64,000 nucleotides of DNA. It comes from Euonymus europaeus (taxonomy: Eukaryota > Streptophyta > Magnoliopsida > Celastrales > Celastraceae). The notes beneath the pieces were generated by a model, which was not told the origin of the DNA, ran no database searches, and saw only the letters and a list, made by a program, of their open reading frames with translations. Of the stretch, positions 34,800 to 49,652 are shown one piece after another (position 1 is the stretch's first letter; each line of letters begins with the position of its first letter). The stretch lies in the NCBI GenBank assembly GCA_963580455.1, contig OY756968.1, forward strand, positions 15,779,996-15,843,995. Direction: 5' to 3'. The position numbers and the translations under genes are program-made.

Positions 34800-35660
34800 C
34801 AAAGTTTCTCGGTGTACACTTTTTATTGAAAGAAATGTCAAATTTTATGAGTATAAGCTTGCTAGATTGATTCGATCGCAAAAGACTAACTTTCTATGAA
34901 AAATGCACAAGACCGCTAAAAGCTCCTCGATAAAGAGGTTTGCGCAAATTCGAACCATCAAAGTTGATCGTTATACACCTTTTATTGTTCTTCTATGTCA
35001 AATTTTTCGAGTATAAGCTTCCTAGATTATTTCGATCGCAAAACACCAACTTTATAAGAAAAATGGACAAAACTGTTAAAAGCTTCTCCATAGAGAGAGT
35101 TGCGCAAATTTGAACTATCAAAGTTGCTCGGTGTACACCTTTTATTGTTCTTCTATGTGAAATTTTTCGAGTAGAAGCTTCATAAATTATTTCGATGCCA
35201 AAACACCAACTTTATATGACAAATGGACAAAACCGTTAAAAGCTCCTCCATAGAGAGAGTTGCGCAAATTTGAACTGTCAAAGTTGCTCGGTGTACACCT
35301 TTTATCGTTCTTCTATGTCAAATTTTACGAGTCTAAGCTTCCTAGATTATTTTGATGCCAAAACACCAATTTTCTATGGCAAATTCACGAAACTGTTACA
35401 AGCTCGTCCACAGAGAGAGTTGAGCAACTTCGGACCATCAAAGTTGCTCGGTGTACACTTTTTATTGTTCTTTTATGTCAACTTTTACGAGTTTATGCTT
35501 TCTAGATTATTTCGATAACAACACACCAACATTCTATGACAAATCCAAATAACCATTAAAAGCTCCTTCATGGAGAGAGTTGAACAAATTCGAACAATCA
35601 AAGTTGCTCGGTGACTCGTTTTATTGTTCCTCTATGTCAAATTATTTGAGTATAAGCTTC
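34800..35660 (+). repeat. Satellite cassette repeated at about 46290-47150
   Basis: Colinear variant order, including the unusual GGTGACTCGTTTTATTG (35611 and 47097), at an offset of 11486 bp. The next shared block lies at offset 10209, so the distal copy is shorter by 1277 bp, about eight monomers. Confidence 0.7.
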
Positions 35661-36969
35661 CTATATTATTTCGATACCAAAACGCCAACTTTCTATGAGA
35701 AATGGACAGAACCGTGAAAAACTCCTCCATAGAGAGAGTTGAGTAACTTCGGACCATCAAAGTTGGTCGGTGTGCACTTTTTATTGTTTCTCTATGTCAA
35801 ATTTTTTGCGTATAAACTTCCTAGACCATTTCGATGCCAAAACACGAACTTTCTATGACAAATGAACAAAACCGTTAAAAGCTCCTCCATTGAAAGAGTT
35901 GAGCAACTTCGGGCCACTAAAGTTGCTCTGTGTACAGTTTTTATTGTTCTTCTATGTGAAATTTTATGAGTATATGCTTCCTAGATTATTTCGATGCGAA
36001 AACACCAACTTTCTATGAGAAATGGACAAAACCGTTAAAAGCGCCTCCAAAGAGAGAGTTGAGCAACCTCGGACCGTCAACGTTGCTCTGTGTACACTTT
36101 TAATTGTTCTTCTATGTCAAATTTTCTGCATATAAGCTTCCTAGATTATTTCGATTCGAAAACATCAACTTTCTATGACAAATTGACAAAACCGTTAAAA
36201 GCTCCTCCATAGAGAGAGTTGAGCAACTTCGGACCATCAAAGTTGCTTGGTGTGCACTGTTATTGAAAGAAATGTCAAATTTTATGAGTATAAGCTTGCT
36301 AGATTATTTCGATCCCAAAAGACTAACTTTCTATGAAAAATGCATAAGACCGCTAAAATCTCCTCCATAAAGAGGTTTGCGCAAATTCGAACCATCAATG
36401 TTGATCGGTATACAACTTTTATTGTTCTTCTATGTCAAATTTTTCGAGTATAAGCTTCCTAGATTATTTCGATGCCAAAACACCAACTTTATATGACAAA
36501 TGGACAAAACCGTTAAAAGCTCCTCCATAGAGAGAGTTGCGCAAATTTGAACTATCAAAGTTGCTCGGTGTACACCTTTTATTGTTCTTCTATGTCAACT
36601 TTTTCGAGTATAAGCTTCCAAGATTATTTCGATGCCAAAACACCATCTTTCTATGACAAATGCACAAAACCATTAAAAGCTCCTCCATAGAGAGAGTTGC
36701 GCAAATTCGAACCATCAAAGTTGCTCGGTGTACACCTTTTATTGTTCTTCTATGTCAAATTTTTCGAGTTAAGCTTCCTAGATTATTTCAATGACAAAAC
36801 ACCAACTTTCTATGACAAATGGAAAAAACCGTTAAAAGCTCCTTCATAGAGGGAGTTGAGCAACTTCGGACCGTCAAAGTTGCTTAGTGTACCTCTTTTA
36901 TTGTTCTTCTATGTCAAATTTTATGTGTTTATGCTTTCAAGATTATTTCGATGCCAAAACAACAGCTTT

Positions 36970-37720
36970 TTATGAAAAATGCACAAAACCGTTAAAAGCT
37001 CCCCCATTGAGAGAGTTGAGTAACTTCGGACCATCAAAGTTGGTCGGTGTACACTTTTTATTGTTCTTCTTTGTCAAATTTTTTGCGTATAAACTTCTTA
37101 GATTATTTCGATGCCAAAACACGAACTTTCTATGACAAATGAACAAAACCGTTAAAAGCTCCTCCATAGAAAGAGTTGAGAAACTTCGGACCATCAAAGT
37201 TGCTCTGTGTACACTTTTTATTGTTCTTCTATGTGAAATTCTATGAGTATATGCTTCCTAGATTATTTCGATGCCAAAACACCAACTTTCTATGAGAAAT
37301 GGATAAAACCGTTAAAAGCTCCTCCGAAGAGAGAGTTGAGCAACCTCGGACTGTCAACTTTGCTCTGCGTACACTTTTTATTGTTCTTGAATGTCAAATT
37401 TTTTGCGTATAAGCTTCCTAGATTATTTCGATTCCAGAACACCCACTTTCTATGAGAAATGAACAAAACCGTTAAAAGCTCCTCCATAGAGAGAGTTGAG
37501 CAATTTTGGACCATCAATGTTGCTCGGTGAACACCTATTATTGTTATTCTGTGTCAAATTTTTCGAGTATAAGCTTCCTAGATTATTTCGATGCCAAAAC
37601 ACAAACTTTCTATGACCAATGGACAAAACCTTTAAAAGTACCTCCATAGAGAGAGTTGAGCAACTTTGAACCGTCGATGTTTCTCGGTGTACACTTTTTA
37701 TTGAAAGAAATGTCAAATTT
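36970..37720 (+). repeat. Satellite cassette repeated at about 47179-47930
   Basis: Shared order of rare variants (CTCTGCGTACAC, TTGTTCTTGAATGTC or TTGTTCTTGTATGTC, GGTGAACACCTATTATTG, TTATTCTGTGTC) at a constant offset of 10209 bp. Part of it also appears at about 38727-39130. Confidence 0.75.
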
Positions 37721-40700
37721 TATGAGAATAAGCTTCCTAGATTATTTCAATCCCAAAACACTAACTTTCTATAAAAATTCACAAAACCGTTAAAAGTTCC
37801 TCCATAGAGAGAGTTGCGCAAATTCGAACCATCAAAGTTGCTCGGTGTACTCCTTTTATTGTTCTTCTATGTCAAATTTTTTGACTTAAACTTCCTAGAT
37901 TATTTCGATGACAAAACACCAACTTTCTATGACAAATAGAAAAAAACCGTTAAAAGCTCCTTCATAGAGGGAGTTGAGCAACGTCGGACCGTCAAAGTTG
38001 CTTAGTGTACCTCTTTCATTTTTCTTCTATGTCAAATTTTGTGTGTTTATGCTTTCAAGATTATTTCGATGCCAAAACACCAGCTTTTTATGAAAAATGC
38101 ACAAAACCGTTAAAAGCTCCTCCATTGAGAGAGTTGAGCAACTTCAGCCCATCAAAGTTGCTCCTTGTACACTTTTTATTGTTCTCCTATGTCAAATTTT
38201 ACGAGTATAAGCTTCCTAGATTATTTCGATGCCTAAATAGCAACTTTCTATGACAAATCAAAATAACCATTAAAAGCTCCTCCATAGAGAGAGTTGAGCA
38301 AATACGAACCATCAAAGTTGCTCGGTGTACACTTTTTATTGTTCCTCTATGTCAAATTTTATAGTATAAGCTTCCAAGATTATTTCGATACCAAAACGCC
38401 AACTTTCTATGACAAATGGACAAAGCCATTAAAAGCTCCTCCATAGAGAGAGTTGAGTAACTTCGGACTATCAAAGTTAGTCGGCGTACACTTTTTATTG
38501 TTTCTCTATGTCAAATTTTTTGCGTATAAACTTCCTAGATTATTTCGATGTCAAAAAACGAACTTTCTATGAAAAAAGAACAAAACCGTTAAAAGCTCCT
38601 CCATGGAAAGAGTTGAGCAACTTCGGGCCATCAAAGTTGCTCTATGTACAGTTTTTATTGTTCTTCTATGTGAAATTTTATGAGTATATGCTTCCTAGAT
38701 TATTTCGATGCGAAAACACCAACTTTCTATTTGAAATGGACAAAACCGTTAAAAGCTCCTCCAAAGAGAGAGTTGAGCAACCTCGGACCGTCAACTTTGC
38801 TCTGCGTACACTTTTTATTGTTCTTGAATATCAAATTTTTTGCGTATAAGCTTCCTAGATTATTTTGATTCCAGAACACCCACTTTCTATGACAAATGAA
38901 CAAAACAGTTAAAAGCTCCTCCATAGAGAGAGTTGAGCAACTTTGGACCATCAATGTTGCTCGGTGAACACCTATTATTGTTATTCTGTGTCAAATTTTT
39001 CGAGTATAGCTTCCTAGATTATTTCGATGCCAAAACACCAACTTTCTATGACAAATGGACAAAACCTTTAAAAGTACCTCCATAGAGAGAGTTGAGCAAC
39101 TTCGAACCGTCGATGTTTCTCGGTGTACACTTTTTATTGAAAGAAATGTCAAATTTTATGAGAATAAGCTTCCTAGATTATTTCAATCCCAAAACACTAA
39201 CTTTCTATAAAAATTCATAAAACCGTTAAAAGTTCCTCCATAGAGAGAGTTGCGCAAATTCGAACCATCAAAGTTGCTCGGTGTACACCTTTTATTGTTC
39301 TTCTATCTCGAATTTTTCGACTTAAGCTTCCTAGATTATTTTGATGACAAAACACCAACTTTCTATGACAAATGGAAAAAATCGTTAAAAGCTCCTTCAT
39401 AGAGGGAGTTGAGCAACTTCGGACCGTCAAAGTTGCTTAGTGTACCTCTTTTATTGTTCTTTTATGTCAAATTTTCTGTGTTTATGCTTTCAAGATTATT
39501 TCGATGCCAAAAAACCAGCTTTTTATGAAAAATGCACAAAACCGTTAAAAGCTCCTCCATTGAGAGAGTTGAGCAACTTCGGCCCATCAAAGTTGCTCGG
39601 TGTACACATTTTATTGTTCTTCTATGTCAAATTTTACGAGTATAAGCATCCTAGATTATTTCGATGTCTAAACGGCAACTTTCTATGACAAATCCAAATA
39701 ACCAATAAAAGCTCCTCCATAGAGAGAGTTGAGCAAATACGAACCATCAAAGTTGCTCGGTGTACACTTTTTATTGTTCCTCTATGTCAAATTTTATAGT
39801 ATAAGCTTCCAAGATTATTTCGATACCAGAACGCCAACTTTCTATGACAAATGGACAAAACCATTAAAAGCTCCTCTGTAGGGATAGGAGTAACTTCGGA
39901 CCATCAAAGTTGGTCGGTGTACACTTTTTATTGTTTCTCTATGTCAAATTTTTTGCGTATAAACTTCCTAGATTATTTCGATGCCAAAACACGAACTTTC
40001 TATGACAAATGAACAAAACCGTTAAAAGCTCCACCATGGAAAGAGTTGAGCAACTTCGGGCCATCAAAGTTGCTCTGTGTACAATTTTTATTGTTCTTCT
40101 TTGTGAAATTTTATGAGTATATGCTTCCTAGATTATTTCGATGCGAAAACACCAACTTTCTATGATAAATGGACAAAACCGTTAAAAGCTCCTCCATAGA
40201 GAGAGTTGCGCAAATTCGAACCATTAAAGTTGCTCGTTGTACATCTTTTATTGTTCTTCTATGTCAAATTTTTCGAGTATAAGCTTCCTAGATTATTTCG
40301 ATGCCTAAACAACAACTTTCTATGACAAATCAAAATAACCATTAAAAGCCCCTCCATAGAGAGAGTTGAGCAAATACGAACCATCAAAGTTGCTCGGTGT
40401 ACACTTTTTATTGTTCCTCTATGTCAAATTTTATAGTATAAGCTTCCAAGATTATTTCGACACCAAAACGCCAACTTTCTATGACAAATGGACAAAGCCA
40501 TTAAAATCTCCTCCATAGAGAGAGTTGAGTAACTTCGGACCATCAAAGTTGGTCGGCGTACACTTTTTATTTTTTCTCTATGTCAATTTTTTTGCGTATA
40601 AACTTCCTAGATTATTTCGATGCCAAAAAACGATTTTTCTATGAAAAATGAACAAAACCGTTAAAAGCTCCTCCATGAAAAGAGTTGAGCAACTTTGGGC

Positions 40701-41894
40701 CATCAAAGTTGCTCTGTGTACATTTTTTATTGTTCTTCTATGTGAAATTTTATGAGTATATGCTTCCTAGATTATTTCGATGCGAAAACACCAACTTTCT
40801 ATGAGAAATGGACAAAACCGTTAAAAGCTCCTCCAAAGAGAGAGTTGAGCAACCTCGGACCGTCAACGTTGCTCTGTGTACACTTTTTATTGTTCTTCTA
40901 TGTCAAATTTTTTGCGTAGAAGCTTCCTAGATTATTTCGATTCCAAAGCATCGACTTTCTATAACAAATGGACAAAACCGTTAAAAGCTCCTCCATAGAG
41001 AGAGTTGAGCAACTTCGGACCATCAAAGTTGCTCGGTGTACACCTTTTATTGTTCTTCTATGTCAAATTTTTCGACTATAAGCTTCCTAGATTATTTCGA
41101 CACCAAAACACCAACTTTCTATGACAAATGGACAAAACCGTTAAAAGTACCTCATAGAAAGAGTTGAGCAACTTCGGACAGTCAAAGTTGCTCGATGTAC
41201 ACTTTTTATTGAAAGAAAAATCAAATTTTATGTGTATAAGCTTCCTAGATTATTTCAATCCCAAAACAATACCTTTCTATAAAAATTCACAAAACCGTTA
41301 AAAGTTCCTCCATAGAGAGAGTTGCGCAAATTCGAACCATCAAAGTTGCTCGGTGTACACCTTTTATTGTTCTTCTATCTCGAATTTTTCGACTTAAGCT
41401 TCCTAGATTATTTCGAAGACAAAACACCAACTTTCTATGACAAATGGAAAAAATTGTTAAAAGCTCCTTCATAGAGAGAGTTGAGAAACTTCGGACTGTC
41501 AAAGTTGCTTAGTGTACCTCTTTTATTGTTCTTTTATGTCAAATTTTGTGTGTTTATGCTTTCAAGATTATTTCGATGCGAAAACACCAACTTTCTATGA
41601 GAAATGGACAAAACCGTTAAAAGCTCCTCCATAGAGAGAGTTGCGCAAATTCAAACCATCAAAGTTGCTCGTTGTACATCTTTTATTGTTCTTCTATGTC
41701 AAATTTTTCGAGTACAAGCTTCCTAGATTATTTGGATGCCTAAACAGCAACTTTCTATGACAAATCAAAATAATCATTAAAAGCTCCCCCAAAGAGAGAG
41801 TTAAGCAAATACGACCCATCAAAGTTGCTCGGTGTACACTTTTTATTGTTCCTCTATGTCAAATTTTATAGTATAAGCTTCCAAGATTATTTCG

Positions 41895-42860
41895 ATACCA
41901 AAACGCCAACTTTCTATGACAAATGGACAAAACCATTAAAAGCTCCTCCATAGAGAGAGTTGACTAACTTCGGACCATCAAAGTTGTTCGGCGTACACTT
42001 TTTATTTTTTCTCTATGTAAAATTTTGCGTATAAACTTCCTAGATTATTTCGATGCCAAAAAACGAACTTTCTATGAAAAATGAATAAAACCGTTAAAAG
42101 CTCCTCCATGGAAAGAGTTGAGCAACTTCGGGCCATCAAAGTTGCTCTATGTACAGTTTTTATTGTTCTTCTATGTGAAATTTTATGAGTATATGCTTCC
42201 TAGATTATTTCGATGCGAAAACACCAACTTTCTATGAGAAATGGACAAAACCGTTAAAAGCTCCTCCAAAGAGAGAGTTGAGCAACCTCGGACCGTCAAC
42301 GTTGCTCTGTGTACACTTTTTATTGTTCTTCTATGTCAAATTTTTTGCGGATAAGCTTCCTAGATTATTTCGATACCAAAACGCCAACTTTCTATGACAA
42401 ATGGACAAAACCATTAAAAGCTCCTCCATAGAGAGAGTTGAGTAACTTCGGACCATCAAAGTTGGTCGGCGTACACTTTTTATTTTTTCTCTATGTCAAA
42501 TTTTTTGCGTATAAACTTCCTAGATTATTTCGATGCCAAAAAACGAACTTTCTATGAAAAATGAATAAAACCGTTAAAAGCTCCCCCATGGAAAGAGTTG
42601 AGCAACTTCGGGCCATCAAAGTTGCTCTGTGTACAGTTTTTATTGTTCTTCTATGTGAAATTTTATGAGTATATGCTTCCTAGATTATTTCGATGCGAAA
42701 ACACCAACTTTCTATGAGAAATGGACAAAACCGTTAAAAGCTCCTCCAAAGAGAGAGTTGAGCAACCTCGGACCGTCAACGTTGCTCTGTGTACACTTTT
42801 TATTGTTCTTCTATGTCAAATTTTTTGCGTATAAGCTTCCTAGATTATTTCGATTCCAAA
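41895..42860 (+). repeat. Two tandem copies of a ~480-bp (3-monomer) higher-order repeat
   Basis: Segments at about 41895-42374 and 42375-42860 have the same order: ACGCCAACTTTC, GGCGTACACTTTTTATTTTT, ATGAATAAAACCG, and the block with GAGCAACCTCGGACCGTC. They end differently: the first at CGATACCAAAACGCC, the second at CGATTCCAAAACATCG. Confidence 0.8.
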
Positions 42861-44369
42861 ACATCGACTTTCTATAACAAATGGACAAAACCGTTAAAAG
42901 CTCCTCCATAGAGAGAGTTGAGCAACTTCGGACCATCAAAGTTGCTCGGTGTACACCTTTTATTGTTCTTCTATGTCAAATTTTTCGACTATAAGCTTCC
43001 TAGATTATTTCAATGCCAAAACACCAACTTTCTATGACAAATGGGCATAACCGTTAAAAGTACCTCATAGAAAGAGTTGAGCAACTTCGGACAGTCAAAG
43101 TTGCTCGATGTACACTTTTTATTGAAAGAAATGTCAAATTTTATGTGTATGAACTTCTTAGATTATTTCAATCCCAAAACACTACCTTTCTATAAAAATT
43201 CACAAAACCGTTAAAAGTTCCTCCATAGAGAGAGTTGCGCAAATTCGAACCATCAAAGTTGCTCGGTGTACACCTTTTATTGTTCTTCTATGTCGAATTT
43301 TTCGACTTAAGCTTCCTAGATTATTTCGATAACAAAACACCAACTTTCTATGACAAATGGAAAAAATCGTTAAGAGCTCCTTCATAGAAGGAGTTGAGCA
43401 ACTTCGGACCGTCAAAGTTGCTTAGTGTACCTCTTTTATTGTTCTTTTATGTCAAATTTTGTTTGTTTATGCTTTCAAGATTATTTCAATGCCAAAACAC
43501 CAGCTTTTTATGAAAAATGCACAAAACCGTTAAAAGCTCTTCCATTGAGAGAGTTGAGCAACTTCGGCCCATCAAAGTTGCTCGGTGTACACTTTTTATT
43601 CTTCTTCTATGTCAAATTTTACGAGTATAAGCTTCCTAGATTATTTCGATGCCTAAACAGCAACTTTCTATGACAAATCAAAATAACCATTAAAAGCACC
43701 TCCATAGAGAGAGTTGAGCAAATACGAACCATCAAAGTTGCTCGGTGTACACTTTTTATTGTTCCTCTATGTCAAATTTTATAGTATAAGCTTCCAAGAT
43801 TATTTCGATACCAAAACGCCAACTTTCTATGACAAATGGACAAAACTATTAAAAGCTCCTTCAAGAGAGAGTTGAGGAACTTCGGACCATCAAAGTTGAT
43901 CGGTGTACACTTTTTATTGTTTCTCTATGTCAAATTTTTTGCGTATAAACTTCCTAGACTATTTCGATGCCAAAACACGAACTTTCTATGACAAATGAAC
44001 AAAACCGTTAAAAGCTCCTCGATGGAAAGAGTTGTGGAACTTCGGGCCACCGAAGTTGCTCTATGTACAGTTTTTATTGTTCTTCTATGTGAAATTTTAT
44101 GAGTATATGCTTCCTAGATTATTTCGATGCAAAAACACCAACATTCTATGAGAAATGGACAAAACCGTTAAAAGCTCCTCCAAAGAGAGAGTTGAGCAAC
44201 CTCGGACCGTCAACGTTGCTCTGTGTACACATTTTATTATTCTTCTACGTCAAATTTTTTGCGTATAAGCTTCCTAGATTATTTCGATTCCAAAACACCA
44301 ACTTTCTATGACAAATGGACAAAACCGTTAAAAGCTCCTCCATAGAGAGAGTTGAGCAACTTCGGACCA

Positions 44370-45150
44370 TCAAAGTTGCTTATTGTGCACTTTTTATTGA
44401 AAGAAATGTCAAATTTTATGAGTATAACCTTGCTAGATTGTTTGGATCCCAAAAGACTAACTTTCTGTGAAAAATGCATAAGACCGCTAAAATCTCCTCC
44501 ATAAAGAGGTTTGCGCAAATTCGAACCATCAATGTTGATCGCTATACAACTTTTATTGTTCTTCTATGTCAAATTTTTCGAGTATAAGCTTCCTAGATTA
44601 TTTCGATGCCAAAACACCAACTTTATATGACAAATGGACAAAACCGTTAAATGCTCCTCCATAGAGAGAGTTGCGCAAATTTGAACTATCAAAGTTGCTC
44701 GGTGTACACCTTTTATTGTTCTTCTATGTCAACTTTTTCGAGTATAAGCTTCCTAGATTATTTCGATGCCAAAACAGCAACTTTCTATGACAAATGCACA
44801 AAACCATTAAAAGCTCCTCCATAGAGAGAGTTGCGCAAATTCGAACCATCAAAGTTGCTCGGTGTACACCTTTTATTGTTCTTCTATGTAAAATTTTTCG
44901 AGTTAAGCTTCCTAGATTATTTCGATGACAAAACACCAACCTTCTATGACAAATGGAAAAAACCGTTAAAAGCTCCTTCATAGAGGGAGTTGAGCAACTT
45001 CGGACCGTCAAAGTTGCTTAGTGTACCTCTTTTATTGTTCTTCTATGTCAAATTTTATGTGTTTATGCTTTCAAGATTATTTCGATGCCAAAACACCAGC
45101 TTTTTATGAAAAATGCACAAAACCGTTAAAAGCTCTTCCATTGAGAGAGT
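44370..45150 (+). repeat. Dispersed cassette, also at about 36235-37010 and 63190-63930
   Basis: The rare run TTGCACTTTTTATTGAAAG-like, ATAAGACCGCTAAAATC, AAAGAGGTTTGCGC and TGATCGCTATACAAC, followed by the TTTATGTGTTTATGC monomer, occurs in the same order at three places in this array. The 36.2-kb and 44.4-kb copies are about 8134 bp apart. The first part also appears near 5030 and 48850. Confidence 0.7.
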
Positions 45151-48100
45151 TGAGCAACTTCGGACCATCAAAGTTGCTCGGTGTACACTTTTTATTGTTC
45201 TTCTATGTCAAATTTTATGAGTATAAGCTTCCTAGATTATTTCGATGCCTAAACAGTAACTTTCTATGACAAATCAAAATAACCATTAAAAGCACCTCCA
45301 TAGAGAGAGTTGAGCAAATACGAACCATCGAAGTTGCTCGGTGTACACTTTTTATTGTTCCTCTATGTCAAATTTTATAGTATAAGCTTCCATGATTATT
45401 TCGATACCAAAACGCCAACTTTCTATGACAAATGGACAAAACCATTAAAAGCTCCTCCATAGATAGAGTTGAGTAACTTCGGACCATCAAAGTTGGTCGG
45501 TGTACACTTTTTATTGTTTCTCTACGTCAAATTTTTTGCTTATAAACTTCCTAGATTATTTCGATGCCAAAACACGAACTTTCTATGACAAATGAACAAA
45601 ACCGTTAAAAGCTCCTCCATGGAAAGAGTTGAGCAACTTCGGGCCATCAAAGTTGCTCTGTGTACAGTTTTTATTAATCTTCTATGTGAAATTTTATGAG
45701 TATATGCTTCCTAGTTTATTTCGATGCGAAAACACCAACTTTCTATGAGAAATGCGCAAAACTGTTAAAAGCTCCTCCATAGAGAGAGTTGCGAAAATTC
45801 GAACCATCAAAGTTGCTCGTTGTACATCTTTTATTGTTCTTCTATGTCAAATTTTTCGAGTATAAGCTTCCTAGATTATTTCGATGCCTAAACAGCAACT
45901 TTCTATGACAAATCAAAATAACCATTAAAAGCTCCTCCATAGAGAGAGTTGAGCAAATACGAACCATCAAAGTAGCTCGTTGTACACTTTTTATTATTCC
46001 TCTATGTCAAATATTTTGAGTATAAGCTTCCTAGATTATTTCGATACCAAAACGCAACTTTCTATGACAAATGGACAAAACCGTTAAAAGCTCCTCCACA
46101 GAGAGAGTTGAGCAACTTCGGACCATCAAAGTTGCTCGGTGTACAACTTTTATTGTTTTTCTATGTCAAATTTTTCGACTATAAGCTTCCTAGATTATTT
46201 CGATGCCAGAACTCCAACTTTTTATGACAAATGGACAAAATCGTTAGAAGTACCTCATAGAAAGAGTTGAGCAACTTCGGACAGTCAAAGTTGCTCGGTG
46301 TAAACTTTTTATTGAAAGAAATGTCAAATTTTATGAGTATAAGCTTGCTAGATTGTTTCGATCCCAAAAGACTAACTTTCGATGAAAAATGCACAAGACC
46401 GCTAAAAGCTCCTCCATAAAGAGTTTTGCTCAAATTCGAACCATCAAAGTTGATCGCTATACACCTTTTATTGTTCTTCTATGTCAAATTTTTCGAGTAT
46501 AAACTTCCTAGATTATTTCGCTGCCAAAACACCAACTTTATATGACAAATGGACAAAACCGTTAAAAGCTCCTCCATAGAGAGAGTTGCGCAAATTTGAA
46601 CTATCAAAGTTGCTCGGTGTACACTTTTTATTGTTCTTCTATGTGAAATTTTTCGAGTAGAAGCTTCATAGATTATTTTGATGCCAAAACACCAACTTTC
46701 TACGACAAATGTACAAATTTGTTAAAAACACCTCTATGGAGAGAGTTGCGCAAATTCGAACCAGCAAAGTTTCTCGGTGTACACATTTTATCGTTCTTCC
46801 ATGTCAAATTTTACGAGTATAAGCTTCCAAGATTATTTTGATGCCAAAACACTAATTTTCTATGGCAAATTCACGAAACCGTTACAAGCTCCTCCACAGA
46901 GAGAGTTGAGCAACTTCGGACCATCAAAGTTACTCGGTGTACACTTTTTATTGTTCTTCTATGTCAACTTTTATGAATATAAGCTTTCTAGATTATCTCG
47001 ATGCCAACACACCAACTTTCTATGACAAATCGAAATAACCATTAAAAGCTCCTCCATGGATAGAGTTGAGCAAATTGGAACCATCAAAGTTGCTCGGTGA
47101 CTCGTTTTATTGTTCATCTATGTTAAATTATTTGAGTATAAGCTTCCTAGATTATTTCAATACCAAAACGCCAACTTTCTATGACAAATGGACAGAACCG
47201 TTAAAAACTCCTCCATAGAGAGAGTTGAGTAACTTTGGACCATCAAAGTTGGTCGGTGTACACTTTTTATTGTTCTTCTTTGTCAAATTTTTTGCGTATA
47301 AACTTCTTAGATTATTTCGATGCCAAAACACGAACTTTCTATGACAAATGAACAAAACCGTTAAAAGCTCCTCCATAGCAAGAGTTGAGAAACTTCGGAC
47401 CATCAAAGTTGCTCTGTGCACACTTTTTATTGTTCTTCTATGTGAAATTCTATGAGTATATGCTTCCTAGATTATTTCGATGCAAAAACACCAACTTTCT
47501 ATGAGAAATGGATAAAACCGTTAAAAGCTCCTCCAAAGAGAGAATTGGGCAACCTCGGACCGTCAACTTTGCTCTGCGTACACTTTTTATTGTTCTTGTA
47601 TGTCAAATTTTTTGCGTATAAGCTTCCTAGATTATTTCGATTCCAGAACACCCACTTTCTATGACAAATGAACAAAACCGTTAAAAGCTCCTCCATAGAG
47701 AGAGTTGAGCAATTTTGGACCATCAATGTTGCTCGGTGAACACCTATTATTGTTATTCTGTGTCAAATTTTTTGAGTATAAGCTTCCAAGATTATTTCGA
47801 TGACAAAACACCAACTTTCTATGACAAATGGACAAAACCTTTAAAAGTACCTCCATAGAGGGAGTTGAGCAACTTCGGACCGTCGATGTTTCTCGGTGTA
47901 CACTTTTTATTGTTCTTCTATGTCAAATTTTGTGTGTTTATGCTTTCAATATTATTTCGATGCCAAAACACCAGCTTTTTATGAAAAATGCACAAAACCG
48001 TTAAAAGCTTCTCCATTGAGAGAGTTGAGCAACTTCGGCCCATCAAAGTTGCTCGGTGTACACTTTTTGTTGTTCTTCTATGTCAAATATTACGAGTATA

Positions 48101-49652
48101 AGCTTCCTAGATTATTTCGATGCCTAAACAGCAACTTTCTATGGCAAATCAAAATAACCATTAAAAGCTCCTCCATAGAGAGAGTTGAGCAAATACGAAC
48201 CATCAAAGTTGCTCGGTGTACACTTTTTATTGTCCCCCTATGTCAAATTTTATAGTATAAGCTTCAAAGATTATTTCAATACCAAAACGCCAACTTTCTA
48301 TGACAAATGGACAAAACCATTAAAAGCTCCTCCATAGAGAGAGTTGAGTAACTTCGGACAATCAAAGTTGGTCGGTGTACACTTTTTATTGTTTCTCTAT
48401 GTCAAATTTTTTGCGTATAAACTTCCTAGACTATTTCGATGCCAAAACACGAACTTTCTATGACAAATGAACAAAACCGTTAAAAGCTCCTCCATGGAAA
48501 GAGTTGAGCAACTTCGGGCCACCGAAGTTGTTCTGTGTACAGTTTTTATTGTTCTTCTATGTGAAATTTTATGGGTTTATGCTTCCTAGATTATTTCGAT
48601 GCGAAAACACCAACTTTCTATGCGAAATGGACAAAACCATTAAAAGCTCCTCCAAAGAGAGAGTTGAGCAACCTCTGACGGTCAACGTTGCTCTGTGTAC
48701 ACTTTTTATTGTTCTTCAGTGTCAAATTTTTTGCGTATAAGCTTCCTAGATTATTTCGATTCCAAAACACCAACTTTCTATGATAAATGGACAAAACCGT
48801 TAAAAGCTCATCCATAGAGAGAGTTGAGCAATTTCGGACCATCAAAGTTGCTTGGTGTGCACTTTTTATTGAAAGAAATGTCAAATTTTATGAGTTTAAG
48901 CTTGCTAGATTGTTTCGATCCCAAAAGACTAACTTTCTATAAAAAATTCATAAGACCGCTAAAATCTCTTCCATAAAGAGGTTTGCACAAATTCGAACCA
49001 TCAAAGTTGATCGCTATACAACTTTTATTGTTCTTCTATGTCAAATTTTTCGAGTATAAGCTTCCTAGATTATTTCGATGCCAAAACACCAACTTTATAT
49101 GACAAATGGACAAAACCGTTAAAATCTCCTCCATAGAGAGAGTAGCGCAAATTTGAACTATCAAAGTTTCTCGGTGTACACCTTTTATTGTTCTTCTATG
49201 TCAACTTTTCCTAGTATAAGCTTCCTAGATTATTTCGATGCCTAAACAGTAACTTTCTATGACAAATCAAAAAAACCATTAAATGCACCACCATAGAGAG
49301 AGTTGAGCAAATACGAACCATCAAAGTTGCTCGGTGTTCACTTTTTATTGTTCTTCTATGTCAAAATTTACGAGTATAAGCTTCCTAGATTATTTCGATG
49401 CCTAAACAGTAACTTTCTATGACAAATCAAAAAAACCATTAAAAGCATCTCCATAGAGAGAGTTGAGCAAATACGAACCATCAAAGTTGCTCGGTGTACA
49501 CTTTTTATTGTTCCTCTATGTCAAATTTTATAGCATAACCTTCCAAGATTATTTCGATACCAAAACGCCAACTTTCTATGACAAATGGACAAAGCCATTA
49601 AAAGCTCCTTCATAGAGAGAGTTGAGTAACTTCGGACCGTCAAAGTTGCTTA

